64,000 nucleotides of DNA from Luteimonas yindakuii (GTDB lineage Bacteria; Pseudomonadota; Gammaproteobacteria; Xanthomonadales; Xanthomonadaceae). Of this stretch, positions 38,627-48,442 are shown piece after piece. The DNA lies in the NCBI RefSeq assembly GCF_004803715.2, contig NZ_CP039383.2, forward strand, positions 1,674,001 through 1,738,000, in the 5' to 3' direction. A program made the translations under genes and the position numbers. Below the pieces are notes generated by a model, which saw nothing but the letters and a program-made list of their open reading frames with translations, ran no database searches and had not been told where the DNA came from. Numbering within the stretch: the stretch's first letter is position 1; every line of letters begins with the position of its first letter.

Positions 38627-39571
38627 TCAGAGGATGTCGAGCAGCTCGACGTCGAACACCAGGGTGGCTTCCGGCGGGATGCCCTGCGTGCCCTTGGCGC
38701 CGTAACCGAGGCGGGCCGGAATCCAGAACCGGTACTTGCTGCCGATCGGCATCAGCGCAACTCCCTCGGTCCAGCCGGGGATCACCTGCCCAAGGCCGAA
38801 ATCGGCCGGCCGGCCGCGCTCGTAGGAGCTGTCGAACACCGTGCCGTCGAGCAGGGTGCCGTGGTAGTGCACGCGCACGCGGTCGCTGGCGACCGGACGC
38901 CGGCCCGAGCCCTGGCGGACCACCCGGTACTGCAGGCCCGACGGGGTGACCTGCACGCCGGTTTCAGTGCGGTTGCCGGCGAGGAATGCCTCGCCTTCGG
39001 CGCGGTTCTTCTCGCCGGCCTGCGCCTGCTGCGCCTCCATGTCCTTCTGCACGCGCTCCGAGAACGACTGCCGCACGGCGTCGGCCTGTGCCTCGTCCAT
39101 CAGGACCGGGCCGCCCTCGACGCGCGCGCGCAGGCCCTGCACCAGCACGGCAAGATCGAGCTCGCCCTGGATCGGCTGCAACGAGCGGCCGATGTCACTG
39201 CCCACCATCAGGCCGACCTTCTGGCGGTCGACTTCCGGCGGCGGTGCACCCGGGGGCATGCCGGGCGGGGTCTGCCCGTTGCGGACCGCGATGCGCTGCA
39301 TCAGCGCCTGCGCCGTCTGCGCCACGTCCTGTTCCGACAGCAGCGGCTCGCCGCCCTCGAACGCGTTGCGGATGCCACGCTCCAGCGCGGCGTAGTCGAT
39401 GTCGGGGCCGACCGGGGCGATCGACTGGCCCACGTCCATACCGACCATGTAACTGACCTGGGCGCGCTCGCCCTGCAGCGCCGGCGCCTGGGCGAACGAC
39501 GTCACCGGCACCACCGCCGCACAGACCGCGGCGAGACAGAGCGCGGCCACACCGCGCATCGCTTTCTTCAT
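38627..39571 (-). CDS. FKBP-type peptidyl-prolyl isomerase, secreted
   Basis: A 314-residue paralogue of the neighbouring FkpA. It has a normal Sec signal (AALCLAAVCAAVVPVTSFAQA, cleaved after about residue 28) and no lipobox. It shows two FKBP-N type segments (VSYMVGMDVGQSIAPVG and VGLMVGSDIGRSLQP), so the dimerisation region is duplicated compared with the neighbour. The C-terminal FKBP domain has RVRVHYHGTLLDGTVFDSS and IPGWTEGVALMPIGSKYRFWIPARLGYG. The start at 39571 (MKKAMRG) gives a proper signal peptide. Confidence 0.9.
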   Translation of the reverse strand: MKKAMRGVAALCLAAVCAAVVPVTSFAQAPALQGERAQVSYMVGMDVGQSIAPVGPDIDYAALERGIRNAFEGGEPLLSEQDVAQTAQALMQRIAVRNGQTPPGMPPGAPPPEVDRQKVGLMVGSDIGRSLQPIQGELDLAVLVQGLRARVEGGPVLMDEAQADAVRQSFSERVQKDMEAQQAQAGEKNRAEGEAFLAGNRTETGVQVTPSGLQYRVVRQGSGRRPVASDRVRVHYHGTLLDGTVFDSSYERGRPADFGLGQVIPGWTEGVALMPIGSKYRFWIPARLGYGAKGTQGIPPEATLVFDVELLDIL

Positions 39572-40326
39572 TGGGACAACTCCAGATTGGTGACGCGGGT
39601 TCGCACCCGTACGTTTGGCCACACGGTTTCACCGTGTCGCGGCGCGCTGCATCGGCGGCGCTGCCAGCGGAGGCCATGCAGCGGGCTATTGTCACGGCAG
39701 CGCGCGATGCGGGCAATCACGCCCGATGCCACGGCGCACGCCCGCCGCGCCGGAGGGCACGGTGGCCGGTGACCGATGAACCGCCGATGTCCCCGAGCCC
39801 GCGCGCACGATGCCTTCACCGGTGCTTTTCAACCATGCGCTGGCGCCGGCACCGGCGCCCCTCCCCACCGACCGCAAAATGCGCATGGCCTCCGTCAGAC
39901 CTTTCCATCACCGGACTTCCGATGTCTCACACGACCGGCCCATCGGGGCCGCCGGCCATGCCGATCTGCACGGGCTCCAGCGCGGCCGCGACCAGGCGCT
40001 GTGCGCAGCGCAGCCAATACCGTCGGCGCTCTCCGTACGCCAGCGGGCCGACGCCACGGCTGCCGGCAGCCTGCGGGGTCCGCCGCCCGTCCGTCGCATC
40101 CAGTCCAACGCACGTCTCGTCAGCGCGCTGACGCGCCTGGCGCGTGGCGGCAGCGCGCGCGCCGGCGCTTCAGGCCACGGTCTTTCCGCCTTGCTGGTGG
40201 CCCTGGCGTCGCAAGCTCCGCCTGCGTGACGACAGGCGTCGGAGTCCCGCGCGCCACCCGGGCTCGGCACCGACCATCCTCATGATCCGCGCTGCCCGGA
40301 CGGCCTCCACCAACGCACGCTACGGA
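39572..40326. other. Gene-poor interval between the FKBP pair and glutathione peroxidase
   Basis: About 755 bp without a convincing gene. Near the left end are two short hairpins: CGGGT-TCGC-ACCCG (39596-39609) and ACACGGT-TTC-ACCGTGT (39621-39637). Several overlapping frames exist on both strands, none with a recognisable family. The best of them is listed separately. No tRNA or riboswitch signature is seen. Confidence 0.6.
39810..40229 (+). CDS. Doubtful ORF, 139 residues
   Basis: This is the only frame in this gap with a partly gene-like composition. The last 45 codons (RIQSNARLVSALTRLARGG ... SALLVALASQAPPA) are G/C-ended and would form helices. The N-terminal part is proline/histidine-rich and looks random. 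No Shine-Dalgarno, signal peptide or family is visible. An internal ATG at 39882 is an alternative start. Confidence 0.2.
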   Translation: MPSPVLFNHALAPAPAPLPTDRKMRMASVRPFHHRTSDVSHDRPIGAAGHADLHGLQRGRDQALCAAQPIPSALSVRQRADATAAGSLRGPPPVRRIQSNARLVSALTRLARGGSARAGASGHGLSALLVALASQAPPA

Positions 40327-40878
40327 TCAGGGTGATCCCAACGCACGTTCGATCGCGCTGACGATGGCCGGGTCGTCCGGCGGCGTGCGGCTGCCCCAGC
40401 TGGCGACGAGAGTGCCGTCGCGACCGATCAGATACTTGTGGAAGTTCCACTGCGGCACGTCGCCGCCGCTGGCCCCCGCCAGATCGCGGTACAGCCCCGT
40501 CGCCTGCGGCCCGACCACGTGCACGCGTTCGAACATCGGGAACTGCACGCCATAGGTCAGGGTGCAGAACTCGCGGATCTCCGTTTCATCCTCGAACTCC
40601 TGTTCACGGAAATCACCCGATGGAAAGCCGAGCACTGCGAAGCCGCGCGTGGCGTACTTCGAATGCAGTGCTTCCAGCGCTTCGAACTGCGGAGCCAGAC
40701 CGCATTTGCTGGCCGTGTTCACCACCAGCACCACCTGGCCCCCATAGGTGGCGCGCAGATCCACCGCCCCGCGGCCGGCCAGCGGGCGGTACTGATGGTC
40801 GAGCAGGCTGTCCGCGGCCTGCACATGGGTCATCGAAAACATGAGAAATGCTGCGCAAACTATTGTTTTGACGTTCAT
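40327..40878 (-). CDS. Glutathione peroxidase family protein, exported
   Basis: A thiol peroxidase that reduces hydroperoxides, probably in the periplasm. The 183-residue protein has a signal peptide (MNVKTIVCAAFLMFSMTHVQA). Catalytic Cys is in VVNTASKCGLAPQF, Gln in FREQEFEDE, and Trp-Asn in PQWNFHKYLIG, so the tetrad is complete. The usual GFPCNQF is GFPSGDF here, so the second, resolving-type Cys of that block is absent. AGGAGG lies a few nt before the ATG. It is divergent from the YtrA operon. Confidence 0.9.
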   Translation of the reverse strand: MNVKTIVCAAFLMFSMTHVQAADSLLDHQYRPLAGRGAVDLRATYGGQVVLVVNTASKCGLAPQFEALEALHSKYATRGFAVLGFPSGDFREQEFEDETEIREFCTLTYGVQFPMFERVHVVGPQATGLYRDLAGASGGDVPQWNFHKYLIGRDGTLVASWGSRTPPDDPAIVSAIERALGSP

Positions 40879-40935
40879 GGCACTGCCTCCTGGACCGTGG
40901 AACCCACCCTGTCTTAAGTTGGGTCGTCAAACCGC

Positions 40936-40976
40936 TTGACCTCAGCTGTTCTGGTGTTATAGTTGCATACAACACC
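40936..40976 (+). promoter_or_regulatory. Promoter of the YtrA operon with GGTG-N16-CACC operator
   Basis: TTGACC (40936-40941) and TATAGT (40958-40963) are spaced by 16 nt. Overlying the -10 is a dyad: GGTGTT at 40953-40958 and AACACC at 40971-40976, i.e. GGTG-N16-CACC. This spacing matches the motif I recall for the GntR/YtrA regulator of Xanthomonas. Repression by the YtrA protein encoded in the same operon is therefore likely. Confidence 0.75.
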
Positions 40977-41001
40977 GATCAACCAGGGCAGGAGGTTCGG
41001 C

Positions 41002-41346
41002 ATGAACCGCAAGCTCCACAACACGATACTGGCTTTCTCCTTCACCGGACTCGCCGCAGTGCTGATGCTGCTGGCCGCCGGTCCGCTGCCGCAGATGCCG
41101 ACGTCCACGGACGTCCAGCTTGCCGGCTGTGGCGGAGCTTCCGGCACGGCGCCGATGACCGCCATCGGCACCTCTGCCGTCATGGCAACTGCAGGCGTTG
41201 CGGGGCCCGCGCGCACGGATGCCTCGCAGGCGGTCGCCGGACAGGACGAGGCCCAGGCCGCTCCCCGCCGTGCCCGCCTCCGCCACCAGGCGCTGGCGAT
41301 GCCGTACTTCTCGTTCGCGCAGGAACTGCGCCCGGTGGGGAGCTGA
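41002..41346 (+). CDS. Small exported or membrane-anchored protein of unknown function, first gene of the YtrA operon
   Basis: A 114-residue protein. An N-terminal hydrophobic segment (TILAFSFTGLAAVLMLLAAG, residues 8-27) could be a signal anchor or uncleaved signal. The remainder is rich in Ala, Gly, Thr and Ser, followed by a basic helix (APRRARLRHQALAM) and an aromatic tail PYFSFAQELRPVGS. AGGAGG lies 8 nt before the ATG at 41002. It ends 3 nt before ytrA. I do not recognise a family. Confidence 0.75.
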   Translation: MNRKLHNTILAFSFTGLAAVLMLLAAGPLPQMPTSTDVQLAGCGGASGTAPMTAIGTSAVMATAGVAGPARTDASQAVAGQDEAQAAPRRARLRHQALAMPYFSFAQELRPVGS

Positions 41347-41349
41347 CCC

Positions 41350-41721
41350 ATGGCCGACATCCAGTGGAGCGATGGCGCTCCCATCTACCGCCAGCTCAAG
41401 GAACGGGTGATCGCGATGATGCTCGACGGCGTGCTCAAGCCCGGCGACGCCCTGCCCTCGGTGCGTCAGGTGGCCGCGGACTACCAGCTCAACCCGATCA
41501 CCGTGTCGCGCGCCTACCAGGAGCTCGCGGACGAGGCGCTGGTCGAGAAACGCAGGGGCCTGGGCATGTTCGTGACCGAAGAGGCATCCAGGAAACTGCT
41601 GTCCACCGAACGCGAGCGCTTCCTGCACGAGGAATGGCCGCTGGTACTCGAACGCATCCAGCGCCTGGGTCTGGGCCTGGACGATCTCACCCGACCGTTG
41701 CGCACTGGAGGTGCCGAGTGA
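41350..41721 (+). CDS. ytrA: GntR-family transcriptional regulator, YtrA subfamily
   Basis: A 123-residue repressor consisting of a GntR winged helix (IYRQLKERVIAMMLDGVLKPGDALPSVRQVAADYQLNPITVSRAYQEL, interrupted only by normal linkers) plus a short two-helix tail. This is the hallmark of the YtrA subfamily. These regulators control adjacent ABC-transporter operons in response to cell-envelope-acting agents. It overlaps the ATPase gene by 4 nt and has its probable operator upstream of the first gene. Confidence 0.92.
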   Translation: MADIQWSDGAPIYRQLKERVIAMMLDGVLKPGDALPSVRQVAADYQLNPITVSRAYQELADEALVEKRRGLGMFVTEEASRKLLSTERERFLHEEWPLVLERIQRLGLGLDDLTRPLRTGGAE

Positions 41722-42602
41722 ACACGCTACCCGACGTCAGCCTGCCCCATGTCATCCAGGCGCGCGGACTGCGCAAGGCCTACCGCAATTCACTGGCCCT
41801 GGCCGACGCCAGTTTCGCCATCGAGCCGGGCCGTATCGTCGGCCTGATCGGCCCCAACGGTGCCGGCAAGACCACCGCGCTCAAGGCCATCCTCGGCCTG
41901 CTGCAGGTCGAAGGCGACCTGCAGGTGCTGGGCCTGGACCCGCGGCGCGACCGCGACCGGCTGATGAACGATGTCTGCTTCATCGCCGACGTCGCGGTGC
42001 TGCCGCGCTGGATCCGCGTGCGCGAGGCGATCGACTACGTCGAGGCCGTGCACCCGCACTTCGACCGCACCCGCTGCGAACGCTTCCTGGCCAACACCAA
42101 GCTCACCCCGAAGATGCGGGTGCGCGAGATGTCGAAGGGCATGATCGTGCAGCTGCACCTGGCGCTGGTGATGGCGATCGACGTGCGACTGCTGGTGCTC
42201 GACGAGCCGACCCTGGGCCTCGACATCCTCTATCGCAAGGAGTTCTACCAGCGCCTGCTGGAGGACTACTTCGACGAGCAGAAGACCATCCTCGTCACCA
42301 CCCACCAGGTGGAGGAGATCGAGCACATCCTCACCGACGTGATGTTCATCCGTGACGGCCGGATCGTCCTGCAGTCGACGATGGACGAGGTCGGCGAACG
42401 CTTCACCGAGGTGCTGCTCAATGCCGACCGCGTGGATGCCGCGCGGGCGCTGGGGCCGGTGAACGAGCGCAGCCTGCCGTTCGGCAAGACGGTGATGCTG
42501 TTCGACGGCGTGCCCGCCGTGCGCCTGGCCGAGTACGGCGAGACCCGCAACCCGGGCCTGGCCGACCTGTTCGTGGCCCAGATGAAAGGAACCTACGCAT
42601 GA
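41718..42602 (+). CDS. ABC transporter ATP-binding protein
   Basis: A 294-residue ATPase. Walker A is GLIGPNGAGKTTALKAILGLL near residue 46. The signature motif is degenerate (REMSKGMIVQLHLALVMAID instead of LSGGQ), and Walker B is VRLLVLDEPTLGLDILYRKEF. H-loop His is in LVTTHQVEEIEH. The C-terminal extension of about 80 residues resembles YtrB/EcsA-type ATPases. GTG 41718 overlaps the ytrA stop, and the product overlaps the permease start (ATGA), showing tight coupling. Confidence 0.92.
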   Translation: MNTLPDVSLPHVIQARGLRKAYRNSLALADASFAIEPGRIVGLIGPNGAGKTTALKAILGLLQVEGDLQVLGLDPRRDRDRLMNDVCFIADVAVLPRWIRVREAIDYVEAVHPHFDRTRCERFLANTKLTPKMRVREMSKGMIVQLHLALVMAIDVRLLVLDEPTLGLDILYRKEFYQRLLEDYFDEQKTILVTTHQVEEIEHILTDVMFIRDGRIVLQSTMDEVGERFTEVLLNADRVDAARALGPVNERSLPFGKTVMLFDGVPAVRLAEYGETRNPGLADLFVAQMKGTYA

Positions 42603-43633
42603 ACGCCCAAGTCGAAACGCCGGTCGCGGCACGCGCCGTGACGCCGCGCCGGCATCCGTTCCCGACCCTGCTCCGGCGCGAATACTGGGAGCACCGTGGC
42701 GGCTTCCTGTGGGCGCCGGTGATCGCCGGTGGCGTCTCCCTGCTGCTGACCATGATCTTCGCGGTGGTCGCGTCGGTGATGGCACGCAAGGCCGTTGCCG
42801 AGGGTGAGCTCGAGATCGACGGCGTCACCATCAACGGCCTCGACCTGAGCCTGATCACCAGCCAGATGAGCGCGCACGACCTGCAGCAGCTCGGCGACGC
42901 CTTGGACGCCAGCCTGCTGATGGCCTCGAGCTGGCCCTTCATCGTCATGGCCTTCGTGGTGTTCTTCTACTGCCTGGGCGCGCTGTACGACGACCGCAAG
43001 GACCGCAGCGTGCTGTTCTGGAAATCGCTGCCGGTCTCCGACCGCGACACCGTGCTGTCGAAGGTGGTCAGCGCCGCGCTGGTCGCCCCGCTGCTGGCCA
43101 CCGCGGCGGCACTGGCGACGATGGTGCTGTTCGCGGTGATCGTGAGCGTGCTGGTGGTGATGCATGGCGGCAACGCGTTCCAGCTGGTCTGGGCCTCGGG
43201 TGGTCCGTTCCGGATGGCGGCCTTCGTGGTCGCGGCGATCCCGGTCTACGCGGTCTGGGCGTTGCCCACCATCGGCTGGCTGCTGCTGTGCTCCGCCTGG
43301 GCGAAGGGCAAGCCGTTCCTGTGGGCGATCGTGGTGCCGGTGCTGCTGGGCGTGTTCGTCTGGTGGTTCGAGGTGATGGGTTACTTCGGCCTGCAGGCGG
43401 ACTGGTTCTGGCAGAACGTGGTCGCCCGCATGCTGCTTAGCGTGGTGCCCGCGGGCTGGATGGACGCGGTCAACCTGCACGGCATCGACGCCCCGGGCGA
43501 CCTGCGCGACGTACTCAACCTGCGCACCCTGTATTCGACCTTCCTGTCGCCGAAGATGTGGATCGGCGCGGTGGCGGGTGCGGTGATGATCGCCATCGCG
43601 GTGCGGCTGCGCCGCTGGCGCGAAGAGATCTGA
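42599..43633 (+). CDS. ABC transporter permease
   Basis: A 344-residue integral membrane protein with about six to seven segments: FLWAPVIAGGVSLLLTMIFAV, MASSWPFIVMAFVVFFYCLGA, LVAPLLATAAALATMVLF, FVVAAIPVYAVWALPTIGW, FLWAIVVPVLLGVFVWWF and MWIGAVAGAVMIAIAV. A soluble loop (residues 60-95) follows the first helix. DDRKDRSVLFWKSLPVSDRDTVLSK is the ABC-2-type cytoplasmic loop that contacts the ATPase. Substrate is unknown; family members handle antimicrobial peptides or lipids. Confidence 0.9.
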   Translation: MNAQVETPVAARAVTPRRHPFPTLLRREYWEHRGGFLWAPVIAGGVSLLLTMIFAVVASVMARKAVAEGELEIDGVTINGLDLSLITSQMSAHDLQQLGDALDASLLMASSWPFIVMAFVVFFYCLGALYDDRKDRSVLFWKSLPVSDRDTVLSKVVSAALVAPLLATAAALATMVLFAVIVSVLVVMHGGNAFQLVWASGGPFRMAAFVVAAIPVYAVWALPTIGWLLLCSAWAKGKPFLWAIVVPVLLGVFVWWFEVMGYFGLQADWFWQNVVARMLLSVVPAGWMDAVNLHGIDAPGDLRDVLNLRTLYSTFLSPKMWIGAVAGAVMIAIAVRLRRWREEI

Positions 43634-43674
43634 GCAGGCCCGCCGGCCAATCCACCCCTGCACAAGGACACACG

Positions 43675-44382
43675 ATGAAAGCCATCGCCACCCTGCTGGT
43701 CTGCCTGCTTCCGGTCGCCGGATTCGCCCAGGAGCGCTGCGCCCACAGCCAGCCGCAGCAACTCGTCCTCGACACCGCCGGCGCCAAGCGCGTCATGTTC
43801 GACATCGGTCCGCACAGGCTCCGCCTGCAGGGCTCAAGCGGCGGCGATCACCGCATCGCGGGCCGTGCCTGTGCCTCGAGCGAGGGTGACCTCGCGCGCA
43901 TGTCGGTCACCCAGGAGCTTCGCGGCGACACCCTCCACGTGAAGCTGCAGCGCGAGGACCGCCGCGGCCTGTCGCTCGGCGACCGCTATGCCTACCTGAC
44001 GCTGGAAGGCACCGTGCCCGAGGACGTCCTGGTGCAGCTGCGCGTGGGCTCGGGCGATGCCTGGCTCGATGGCGCCGCATCGGCGAGCGCCGACTTGGGC
44101 TCGGGCGATGTCGATGTCCGCGGCATCCGCGGCCTGCTGACCGCCAAGGTCGGCTCCGGCGACGCCGCGCTGCATGACGTCGGCGCGCTGAACGTTCTCT
44201 CGCTCGGCTCCGGTGACATCGAGGCGAGCCAGGTCCGCGGTGACGCCGAGGTCGGCAGCATCGGGTCAGGCGACTTCAGCCTGCGGGGCGCCGCCGGCAA
44301 CGTCGACATCGGGTCGATCGGCTCGGGCGACGCCACGCTGGAGGACGTCACCGGAAACGTCGTGGTCGGCTCCATCGGCTAG
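43675..44382 (+). pseudogene. DUF2807 (adhesin-head-like) exported protein, interrupted by an in-frame TAG
   Basis: An exported repeat protein (signal peptide MKAIATLLVCLLPVAGFAQ) with a beta-helix-type DUF2807 domain built from repeats containing GSGD. The frame stops at TAG (44380-44382), exactly where the repeat needs Ser: ATCGGCTAGGGCGAC versus ATCGGCTCGGGCGAC in the previous repeat at about 44317. Reading on gives GDLDVRNVRGTLTVRSKG and so on to TGA at 44494-44496, 13 nt before the next gene. The intact protein would have 273 residues; the truncated one has 235. It may still be made and fold. It belongs to the YtrA operon. Confidence 0.85.
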
Positions 44383-44509
44383 GGCGACCTCGACGTGCGC
44401 AATGTGCGGGGCACGCTGACCGTACGTTCCAAGGGCAGTGGCGACGTCGACCATCGCGACGTCGCCGGGGCCATCGACATTCCACGCAAGCGCTGACCGG
44501 GGAACCACC

Positions 44510-45211
44510 ATGACCACCATCCAACGCACCCTGCTGATGTCCGTGCTTCTTGCCTGCACGCTGCCGCTGGCCGCCTGCAGCGCGGATCCCGCCGACACTG
44601 GCGCCGGTACCAGCACCGAAGCAGCGGACGAGGGCCTGGTCGCCCGCACCACCCGCACGGCCATCGAGCACGCGCGGGAGGAAATGGCGACGGCCAACAT
44701 CGGCGTGGGCGGCAAGGGCAACAAGGGGATCAACTTCGGCAGCCGTTCGCACGCGGGCAGCGACGCGCTGCCGTCCGCCGAGATCAGCCCGCAGGGCGAT
44801 TTCCTGATCGACGGCGAGCCGGTGCCGGTGGATGACAGCCAGCGTGCGCTCCTGCTTGCGCACCGCGCGCATGTCATCGCGGTCGCCGATGCCGGGATGG
44901 AGATCGGTGCACAGGGTGCGGCCCTCGGCCTGCAGGCCGCGAGCGGTGCGATCGGTGCGGTCCTGCGCGGCGACGGCGAGGCATTCGGCAAGCGGATGGA
45001 AGCCGAGGGCGAACGCATCGAGGCGGCAGCGGGCGAGCTGTGCACGCATCTGCCGGCGCTGCTGCAATCGCAACAGGCCCTGGCCGCGGCGCTGCCGGCA
45101 TTCGAGCCCTACGCCACGATGACCGCGGAAGACGTCGACAGCTGCGACGACAAGACGCGCCGGGACGGCGACTCCGTGTCCCCTCAAACGACCGGGAACG
45201 AGGTCCTCTAG
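44510..45211 (+). CDS. YggN-like (DUF2884) lipoprotein
   Basis: A 233-residue lipoprotein: signal peptide with lipobox LAAC at Cys22-23 (LLACTLPLAACSADPAD). The DUF2884-type core reads SPQGDFLIDGEPVPVDDSQRALLLAHRAHVI, which matches the family pattern of a short beta pair followed by a helix, and then a Gly/Ala-rich helical part (GAQGAALGLQAASGAIGAVL). The function is unknown. It is probably the last gene of the YtrA operon. The start at 44510 lies just past the restored end of the DUF2807 frame. Confidence 0.8.
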   Translation: MTTIQRTLLMSVLLACTLPLAACSADPADTGAGTSTEAADEGLVARTTRTAIEHAREEMATANIGVGGKGNKGINFGSRSHAGSDALPSAEISPQGDFLIDGEPVPVDDSQRALLLAHRAHVIAVADAGMEIGAQGAALGLQAASGAIGAVLRGDGEAFGKRMEAEGERIEAAAGELCTHLPALLQSQQALAAALPAFEPYATMTAEDVDSCDDKTRRDGDSVSPQTTGNEVL

Positions 45212-45224
45212 GACAGTGCGACGC

Positions 45225-45251
45225 GCCGTCCACGCAGCGTGCGTGGACGGC
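45225..45251. terminator. Hairpin between the YtrA operon and fumC
   Basis: GCCGTCCACGC (45225-45235) and GCGTGGACGGC (45241-45251) form a perfect 11-bp stem with a 5-nt loop. It lies 14 bp past the lipoprotein stop and between convergent genes. No T run is present. Confidence 0.55.
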
Positions 45252-45357
45252 ATCCGCTGCACCCGCCTGTATGGCCGCGTCGCATGTCGGGGCAACGGCA
45301 GCCGTCCACCTCCGATGGAGCGCGCTGGTTCGGCATGCCGGCCGGAATGGACGCGAC

Positions 45358-46755
45358 TCAGCCCCCGCCGGCCTTGCCGTGGATGCCACCGCGGGTGAGC
45401 GCTTCCGGGTCCAGCAGCGCGCGCAGGGTCTTCTCGTCGAGGCCGCTGTCCTCCAGCGCGATCTCCAGCACCGGCCGGCCTTCGGCATAGGCGCGCTTGG
45501 CGATCGCGGCACCCTTCTCGTAGCCGATCACCGGGTTCAGCGCGGTGACCAGGATCGGGTTGCGGTCGAGCGCGCTGGCGATGAGGTCACGTCGCACTTG
45601 CAGGCCGTCGATGACGGTATCCGCCAGCAGACGCGAGGCGTTGGCCAGCAACTGGATCGAGTCGAGCAGGTTGGCCGCGATCAGCGGCAGCATCACGTTG
45701 AGCTGGAAGTTGCCGCTCTGCCCGGCCACGGTGATCGCGGTGTGGTGTCCCATCACCTGCGCGCAGACCATGCAGGTCGCCTCGGGGATCACCGGGTTCA
45801 CCTTGCCGGGCATGATCGAGCTGCCCGGCTGCAGCGCCGGCAGCTCGACCTCGCCCAGGCCGGCGAGCGGCCCGGCGTTCATCCAGCGCAGGTCGTTGGC
45901 GATCTTCATCACCGCCACCGCCAGCGCATTGAGCTGGCCGGACATCTCCACTGCGTCGTCCTGGGCGGCGATGCCCTCGAATTTGTCCTCGGCGCTGGTG
46001 AACCTCACCCGTGTCTGCTTCGACAGCGCGACGCAGACACGCGCGCCGAAGCGCGGCTCGGCATTGATGCCGGTGCCGATCGCGGTGCCGCCGATCGGCA
46101 GCCGGCGCAGTCGCTTCAGCGCGTCCTCGATCCGCGCGCGCGCCGATCCCAACTGCGACGACCAGGCGCCGAACTCCTGCGCGAAGGTCAGCGGCATCGC
46201 GTCCATCAGATGGGTACGGCCGGTCTTGACCACCTTCTTCAGCCCGCGCCCGCGACGGTCGATGGTGCGGCGCAGATGCGCGATCGCCGGCAGCAGATCC
46301 TCCTCGACCGCCAGCACCGCACCCACGCGCAACGCCGTGGGAATCACGTCATTCGAGCTCTGGCCAAGGTTGACGTGGTCATTGGGATGCACCTTGCGGC
46401 TGCGCGTCGAAGCCAGCGTGGCGATCACCTCGTTGGCGTTCATGTTCGACGACGTGCCGGAGCCGGTCTGGTAGATGTCGATCGGGAAATGCGCGTCGTG
46501 CGCGCCATCCGCCACCGCCAGCGCGGCGCGGCGGATCGGCGTGGCCAGCCGCTCGGGCAGCAGGCCGAGACCGCCGTTGGACTCCGCAGCGGCGGCCTTC
46601 ACCAGGCCCAGCGCGCGGATGAAGCCACGCGGCATCGGCCGGCCGGAGATCGGGAAGTTCTGCACCGCGCGCTGGGTCTGCGCACCCCACAGCGCGTCGG
46701 CAGGCACCTGCAGCTCGCCCATGCTGTCGTGTTCGATACGGAAGGACTGCGGCAT
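45358..46755 (-). CDS. fumC: Fumarate hydratase, class II
   Basis: FumC interconverts fumarate and malate without an iron-sulfur cluster. The 465-residue protein has DALWGAQTQRAVQNFPISG, TGSGTSSNMNANEVIA, HPNDHVNLGQSSNDVIPTA, GRTHLMDAMPLTFAQEF and the superfamily signature GSSIMPGKVNP with the catalytic Ser. The true start is ATG 46755 (MPQSFRIEHDSMGEL), with GAGGAGA 6 nt before it. The longer frame lacks homology. It is divergent from purB, a member of the same superfamily. Confidence 0.96.
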   Translation of the reverse strand: MPQSFRIEHDSMGELQVPADALWGAQTQRAVQNFPISGRPMPRGFIRALGLVKAAAAESNGGLGLLPERLATPIRRAALAVADGAHDAHFPIDIYQTGSGTSSNMNANEVIATLASTRSRKVHPNDHVNLGQSSNDVIPTALRVGAVLAVEEDLLPAIAHLRRTIDRRGRGLKKVVKTGRTHLMDAMPLTFAQEFGAWSSQLGSARARIEDALKRLRRLPIGGTAIGTGINAEPRFGARVCVALSKQTRVRFTSAEDKFEGIAAQDDAVEMSGQLNALAVAVMKIANDLRWMNAGPLAGLGEVELPALQPGSSIMPGKVNPVIPEATCMVCAQVMGHHTAITVAGQSGNFQLNVMLPLIAANLLDSIQLLANASRLLADTVIDGLQVRRDLIASALDRNPILVTALNPVIGYEKGAAIAKRAYAEGRPVLEIALEDSGLDEKTLRALLDPEALTRGGIHGKAGGG

Positions 46756-46855
46756 CGCGGTCTCCTCTGCCGTGATGGCAAGCGGCGCATCGCGCCAGGT
46801 GCGGGGCAGGATACGCCAGCCCTCTGCTGCACCCCGCGAAGCCCGGCGCGGATGA

Positions 46856-48343
<1,488 letters not shown>

Positions 48344-48442
48344 GGCGGGACGGCGCACGAAGCTGGATCCACGGGACCGCTGGTCGACCGCGCGCGACCT
48401 CTGCTAGGGTGCGGGCTTCTTTCAGGCGAGAAGGACCTCCCG

